Below are positions 58,664 to 64,000 of a stretch of 64,000 nucleotides of DNA, piece by piece. The stretch covers positions 1,736,001-1,800,000 of the forward strand of contig OY723310.1 of the NCBI GenBank assembly GCA_963210315.1. Reading direction: 5' to 3'. The first letter of the stretch is position 1; each line of letters begins with the position of its first letter. The DNA comes from Rhynchopus euleeides (taxonomy: Eukaryota > Euglenozoa > Diplonemea > Diplonemida > Diplonemidae). The notes beneath the pieces are model-generated. The model saw nothing but the letters and a program-made list of their open reading frames with translations, had not been told where the DNA came from and ran no database searches. A program made the translations under genes and the position numbers.

Positions 58664-61571
58664 ATGCGTGCATTGCTGTGCGCTGTGCTGTGCGGCACTG
58701 CTGCGGCTGTCAACCTGCTCCGTGATGCGCCTGTGATTGCCTTGGGAGATGTTCAATACCTCGACGGCACATGGGCCCTGACCGACAACGCCACCGGCAT
58801 GTCACTGGAAGGCACGGTGCCTGGTGATCTGCTGTCGGACCTGCAGGCCGCCAAGAAGCTCCGCGACCCTTACTACGAGAATAACTTCCTCGACCCCGAC
58901 CAGCAGGCCCTGTGGTACCACAAGGCCTGGACCTACACGAAGACCCTGCAGGCGCCCCGCAGCGGCACTGCCCTCCTCGTCTTCGAGGGCATCAAGATGT
59001 CGGCGACGGTGCGGTTCGACGGGGAGGTCATCGGTGCGGCGCTGGACCAGTTCCTCCGTTACACATACCAGGTGCAGGTCACCGCTGGCAGCACGCACAC
59101 CGTGACGGTGACCTTCGACTGGCAGGACATCCACGGCAGGTGGATGGCATGCTCGGGTGGGTGGGACTGGGCACCCTACACGAGCACCTACCACAATGAA
59201 ACCGACTCATTTGCATACGGCATCTGGAAGAGTGTCTACGTGGTGCTCCCCGCCGCACAGCAGGGGCAGAACCCAAGCAGCGCAGCCGCCGCAACCCCCC
59301 CGGCCCACGTCGCGCACTTCACCCCCCAGGTGCACTACAACCTGGATGGGGACTACCGGAACTACCCCGCCTCGCCCCTCGCACCCCACACCCACCGCAG
59401 CTTCACCGTGGTGTCGAAGGTGGTGGTGTCGCACTCCGCCCCCCTGCAGCTGCAGGTCGCGGTGACGGGGAGCTGGGGCTCGCATGCCAAAAACACGACG
59501 ACGTTTAACATTGCGGCGCCGGTGCGCTACTCGGCAGCCTCCCCCTCCCCCCCCCCCCTCCTCCGCCGCCCCCACCGGGGAGACAACCGTCGACATCCGG
59601 CTCGACGCTGCCGCTTCAGACATCGATCTCTGGTGGCCCAATGGGATGGGCGCACAGCCGCTCTACACTGTCACCGCCGAATTCACCGACGCTGCCACCG
59701 GCGCTGTCTGGGGCACCGCCACACGCCGCATCGGCTTCAAATTCCTCGCCGTTGTGACGGGGAACGACGCAGACCCAGACTACGTGCAGGACAACTTCGG
59801 GAAGGACGGCACCGACACGCTCGGCATGGCCTTCCGCGTCAACGGCGCCCTGATGTTCGCACGCGGAGGCAACGTCATCCCGATGGAGGAGCTCGACTCC
59901 CGCATGGACGCCACTGCCTACCGCCTGATGGTGAGGTCCGCAGCAGACGCAGGCATGAACACCTTCCGCCTCTGGGGGGGTGGCATCTTCCCCCCCACCG
60001 CATTCTACGAGGCGTGCGACGAGGCGGGGCTCCTGCTGTACCACGACATGATGTACGCCCAGGCAGGGCACTCCCCGCTGGCGACAGACACGCAGGACGC
60101 AGAGCTTCGCCACCAGGTGCGCCGCGTGTCGCACCACCCGTCGGTGGGGCTGTGGGATGGGTGCAATGAGTGCACCGTGGTGCTGAACACCTCCACCGGG
60201 ATCTACGCGACCTTTGTGCTGCGGGTGGTGGTGGAGGAGGATGCGTCGCACCCCGTGTGGCCCTCCTGCCCGTCGCAGGGGTGGGCGGGCGGGGTGGAGC
60301 GCCTCACCAGCCTGCCGGATCCGGCGCGCGCCGCGTCGCTTGCACCCCAGACGCAGCTCTCCCGGGAGATCGAGACGCACGGGCCCTACCAGCATCAGGA
60401 CCACGGGACACCATTCGACACCATCAACATGGCGCTGTTTCGGAACACGACAAACCCGTACCCTGTGGCGGTGTCCACAGCGGCGACGGGGCTGGGTCAG
60501 CCCAGCGTGTTTGCAAGCGAGTTCGGGGGATCCGTGCTGACATCCTTCGAGAGCCTCGCCCCCACACTCGACGAGTCGCATTGGGCAATGTACGGTGGGC
60601 TCCCTGCAGGGGCGTGTTCCGGGGGTGGGCAGCAGCTGCGCTGCGAGGGGGACAACCCCATGCAGCAGCGGAACTACGGCTGCGACTCGATGATGCAGAA
60701 ATACTTCGGGTGGGCCGGCGCGTCGCAGGCCGTGATGAACACGACAGGGGCCGGGTATTTCAAACGGGCGCTGTACCTCTGCATGCTCGCCCAGGCGCTC
60801 GACATGAAGAGCGATGTGGAGAGCAGGCGTTCGCAGAACCAATACGGAGTCATTCTGTGGCAGCTCAATGAGATCTGGCCCACCGGCGGGTGGGGCTCTC
60901 TTGAGTACGGCGCCCCCAATCAGAACGGCATTGTTATCGGAGGCCGCTGGAAGCCCCTGCACTACTTCTATAAGAAGATGCTGTTCCGCGATGTGATTGT
61001 GATCTGCGGCACGTCTGACTCCAGCAACGGCCTGATCTGCGTCGTGAAGAACAACAAAAACACACCCTTGGCAGGCGGTGTCGTGGGCCTGCAGTTCCTC
61101 GATGTGACAGGTGCGGAGAGACACAGCGAGACCTCCGTCAACATCGCTGCCGTGCCTGCAGGAGGGGGCGCGCAGGCCTTCCCCTTGGACCTGCCTGCAG
61201 GTGTGTCGGTGTCGACGCACATCCTGCGGGCTAACGTGACAGCTGGCGGGGCTGTGGAGGCTGAGAACGAGATCCCCCTCGCCTACCCCTTCCAGATGCG
61301 CATCGACACCAGCGCCACGGTCGACCTCAATGTCGTCGGGTCTGTCAACTCGAGCGATCCCCTGTCCCCCATCGCCCTCGCCCTCTCCGCCTCTGGCACA
61401 GCGCTGTACGTGCACCTCACGACCACAGCCCACGGGAGGTTCTCCGACAACAGCTTCGCCCTCTCCTCCGTCGACGGGCCCAAGACTGTTCTCTTCATCC
61501 CTTGGGTGGCCAACCAGGAGTCGGCCCTCAGGTATTCCCTCAGGTGGGAGCACCTCAACATGTATCTGTAG
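58664..61571 (+). CDS. Secreted beta-mannosidase, glycoside hydrolase family 2 (frame change in a C12 run)
   Basis: ATG 58664 gives MRALLCAVLCGTAAAVNLL, a signal peptide. The sugar-binding domain follows (GTVPGDLLSDLQ; GWDWAPY is the usual GH2 mannosidase phrase), then the immunoglobulin-like domain (DLWWPNGMGAQPLYTVTAEF), the TIM barrel (GGNVIPMEELDSRM; FRLWGGGIFPPTAFYEACDEAGLLLYHD), acid/base Glu in LWDGCNEC (usually WxGNNE) and nucleophile Glu in FASEFG. The C-terminus has QLNEIWPTGGWGSLEYG and a beta-rich tail. About 968 residues, within the family range. The first frame (to about 59555) and the second (from about 59545) meet in a run of 12 C; 11 C would make one frame, so a homopolymer error is likelier than a spliced or broken gene. 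It removes terminal beta-mannose from glycans in a lysosome or outside the cell. Confidence 0.9.
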
Positions 61572-62149
61572 ACGGGTGGGGGGGGGAGAGGGGGGGGGGG
61601 GGAGTGCTGTGGGAGAATTGGAGGAAGGGGGGAGGGGGGGAGGGGTGTGGGGGTTGTGTGGCGTGCCTCGTTATCGATTGAGTGGGTTTGGCCAGTGTGG
61701 ATTGCAGTGCTCTGTTGCAAAATGTGAGTGTGGTGGTGGGGTGGGGTGGGGTGGGGTGAGATGGACAGGCATTACTATGAGGCTGCCGTCAAGGCTTGGG
61801 GCTTCTTGCATTTTATTGTGGGATGCCGCACGCTGTCATGGGCCTTAGGCACTGCGGTTACTCTGTATGCCCCTGTTTAGTGCGGAAAGCTCGCTGTTAA
61901 AATACGGGTTTCGAACTTTTCATTGCCATTTTTTTTAACCACAACAGGGAACCTGTCAGTGTCAAAAAAGATAGCAGGCAGCGCTTGCGCAACAAATTCA
62001 ACTTCCTCATCAGGCCGCGGGGTTGCTTTTGTTTTGCCCGGATTTGGCGCACAAACAAATGGCAGTTTTTGACAGTTTATTTCCGTCGAGTGGAGGGAGG
62101 GGGGGGGTTTTTTTTTGGGGGAGATTTTTTTTCTGAAAGAAATGTCAAC
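61572..62149. other. Spacer 3' of the mannosidase gene
   Basis: G-rich tracts at 61575-61655 and 61735-61760, then AT-richer unique sequence. Nothing recognised. Confidence 0.4.
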
Positions 62150-63095
62150 CAGGGTATAAGATAGACTTTTTTTCTGGCGCCGTTTTCCGGTTTTTCTGGT
62201 TTTGAAATTTTTCGCGCGCGCCTTCGGCGCGCGCGACCCGCGCAAACCCTCTCAGAATCACACCTAACACGGCTGGACCAGGCTCTGCCGAACAGCAGTG
62301 GCGTGTTGCTCCACGCAGCTCCCCGAAGGGACGGAACTGAGCTTTCAATGCGTCCACGTACTGACGGAGCGCGGCTTCGCATCACCTCCCGCATCAGGAC
62401 AAACCCCCCTGAGGGTGCTGCTCTGCTGGTACGCCTCACGAAGGGCAACTACCTTCATGGTCGAGCTTGTTGCATGACCACCCCCTTGAGGCAGTCAGTC
62501 AGACGATGCGCACAACGTGCGCTCATGCGAACACCAGCGGGTGTCTCCAACACTGCACAAATCGCGGTCCCGCCAGAACCCGAATCCGTCGATCCTCTCC
62601 AAAGCGGACATGCACTCCCGAAAACATCGGAGTTTGCATGTGCCATCCCCAGCAAGGCAAACGTGCTCGAGACAAGGTCGTAGCTTGCGTGGATGACAGG
62701 GTGGTCCTTGGCAGTGTGCACCGCAACGAGATTGAGTGCATGCGCTCGGCAAGCCGCCCAGAAGGAGTACGGTGCGGTCGGAATGATCAAGCTACCGGAG
62801 TATCTCGAAACTTCAAACAGGGAAGACCCGCATGACGAGGACATCACCACCCACCGGGTCCCGCTGGGCTCCTTTTCTCCGCTTCTCTGCTTTCTTTTGA
62901 CTGTTTGAGCTCCGTGCGGATCACGATGGGGTCACTTTCCATATTTTTTTGGCTAATGTTCCCACTGGTTGACTGTCACAAAGGTTCCCCAAAAACCGGC
63001 GAAAATCCGATCGGCCTTTTTTTTTTTTCCAGAAAACCGGAAACCGGGAAACCCTGGTTTTGAAAACCGGAAAACCAGACCTATCTTATCCCCTG
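62150..63095. mobile_element. Element H2: hAT-like derivative with transposase relic
   Basis: CAGGGTATAAGATAGAC left end and inverted ...ctatcttatcccctg right end as in H1, with tgtcaac(c) repeated at both flanks (about 62143-62149 and 63096-63103). The first 80 and last 260 bases match H1 closely. The middle, on the minus strand, holds a hAT transposase relic: 62850-62455 reads YSFWAACRAHALNLVAVHTA, the CxAHxLNL motif. The remainder of the transposase is missing or in other frames, so this is a deletion derivative of an autonomous hAT. Confidence 0.75.
62455..62850 (-). pseudogene. hAT transposase fragment in H2
   Basis: 131 residues around CRAHALNLVAVHTAKDHPVI. Related in motif but not obviously in sequence to the transposase at 1-1367. 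Coding continues only briefly in other frames below 62470, so the gene is fragmentary. Confidence 0.6.
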
Positions 63096-63103
63096 TGTCA
63101 ACC

Positions 63104-63700
63104 CGAACCCTTCTTATTTTCAACACGCATACACACACACCCCCCCCCCCCCCCTCCGGGACACAAGGATTTTTATACAGTATTTCGGCGCAGTCGGTTG
63201 GTCCCTCCCCTGCAACCCAGCTGGGCCGATGCCATACTTCCCGAAGCAGATGTGGCGTGCCACCAACGTGGGTCTGAAAATGGCCCAACATACTGAACCC
63301 CTGAGCTCCTATTTTCACGTGCTGCAACGTGCCTATCCTACGCTTAACGACGACAACCATGTGGCTGGGGGGACTTCGCTCTGTGCCACTGTGTGTCAAA
63401 CTGTGTCACTGCAGCCGTCTAGTATTGTGAGGCACAGCTCGCACCTTGTCTGCACTTTTCTGCACTTCCGAGAGCGGTGTAAGTCCCCCATCGTATCGCA
63501 TCCGCACCCCCAGGGTGCCCAGCTCTACTTTACACTGCGCCTTGCCTCCTCTGGGTGTGCCGCCTCGCACCCTGTTCCCTGTATGCCCTTAGAAGAGCCT
63601 TCCTGGAGTGGGAATACGACGATGCTGCTGAGGGGTTCGTGTGTTGTTGACAAAGGAGGATTCTTCATATTCCTGGATTTCCCGAATTTCCTGGATTTCC
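63104..63700. other. Spacer after H2
   Basis: CA/C-rich start (63127-63150), then unique sequence. At 63385-63450 it shares gtgtcactg...tagtattgtgaggcac with 33085-33165 and 35660-35740. No gene seen. Confidence 0.4.
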
Positions 63701-63714
63701 CCCGGCCCCTTAGG

Positions 63715-64000
63715 CGATTTCAGGGCGGACAGGGCGGACATGCCCGGACCCGGAAATCCGGGTGTCCGGATGTCCGGGTCCAATTTTGACCCCCCCCCCC
63801 CCCCCCCCCCCGGACATTTCCCGAATTTCCCGCCCGGACATGTCCGCCCGGACATCCGGACATCCAGAAATGTCCGCCCCGGACAGGGCGGACATGTCCG
63901 GGCGGACATTTTCTGGTGTCCGGATGTCCGGGCGGACATGTCCGGACCCGGAAATTCGGGAAATCCAATTTTGACCCCCCCCCGGACATGTCCGGCCAGG
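63715..64000. repeat. Palindromic GGACATGTCC / CCGGACATCCGG repeat field
   Basis: Overlapping words ggacatgtccg, gcggaca, ccggatgtccgg and cccggaaatccggg in both orientations, with a run of about 22 C at 63789-63810. Organised like the CCCGGGAT field at 1672-1846 but with a different core word. It runs off the window end. Confidence 0.8.

Overview
The window comes from a nuclear eukaryotic genome. Evidence: GT-AG introns, Kozak-type starts (for example gccaccATGG at 2229), long spacers, nested eukaryotic transposons, and multidomain signalling proteins. GC is high with many poly-G and poly-C runs. The gene set (CNB-domain protein, GAF-class III cyclase, NACHT/WD40 protein, secreted hydrolases) suggests a free-living protist or alga of alveolate or stramenopile type. 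The species cannot be fixed from sequence alone. No tRNA, rRNA, CRISPR array or bacterial operon was seen.

Layout. 1-1367: partial hAT/BED transposase (minus strand), followed by a CCCGGG palindrome field. 2229-31798: one host gene for a protein with cyclic-nucleotide-binding (CNB) domains, in three exons (2229-3428, 30742-31194, 31388-31798). Its first intron is about 27.3 kb because a 26.6-kb composite transposon nest (4131-30695, 9-bp target duplication TTTTTGAAA) sits in it. The nest contains a TA-flanked 3.5-kb element (G) carrying a hAT derivative (H1), an element with 190-bp identical inverted repeats (I), a pogo-like DNA transposon (J), three TA-flanked AT-rich foldback elements (A1-A3) each hosting smaller TA-flanked elements (B, C, D), a whole-looking tyrosine-recombinase retroelement (14351-19085) inserted in one arm of a long inverted repeat, a minisatellite field, and one copy (M1) of an 0.86-kb element.

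34051-48859 is gene-rich and all plus strand: a four-helix membrane glycoprotein; an NLR-like protein with ankyrin, ADP-ribosyltransferase, NACHT, pentapeptide and WD40 regions and two candidate 22-nt introns; an ankyrin protein; a double-GAF adenylyl cyclase; and a secreted hormone-sensitive-lipase-type hydrolase. 48913-52750 holds M2 and an unrecognised three-ORF transposon (N) with palindromic GTCGAC arrays in its inverted repeats. 54323-56494 is a 5'-truncated LINE bounded by (AC)n. 58664-61571 is a secreted GH2 beta-mannosidase. 62150-63095 is a second hAT derivative (H2), and the window ends in a GGACATGTCC palindrome field.

Functional links are modest. The adenylyl cyclase makes the ligand class that the CNB protein would bind. 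The two secreted hydrolases suggest heterotrophic or lysosomal digestion. The NACHT/ART/WD40 protein looks like an innate-immunity or self/non-self receptor with recently duplicated, differentially mutated WD repeats.
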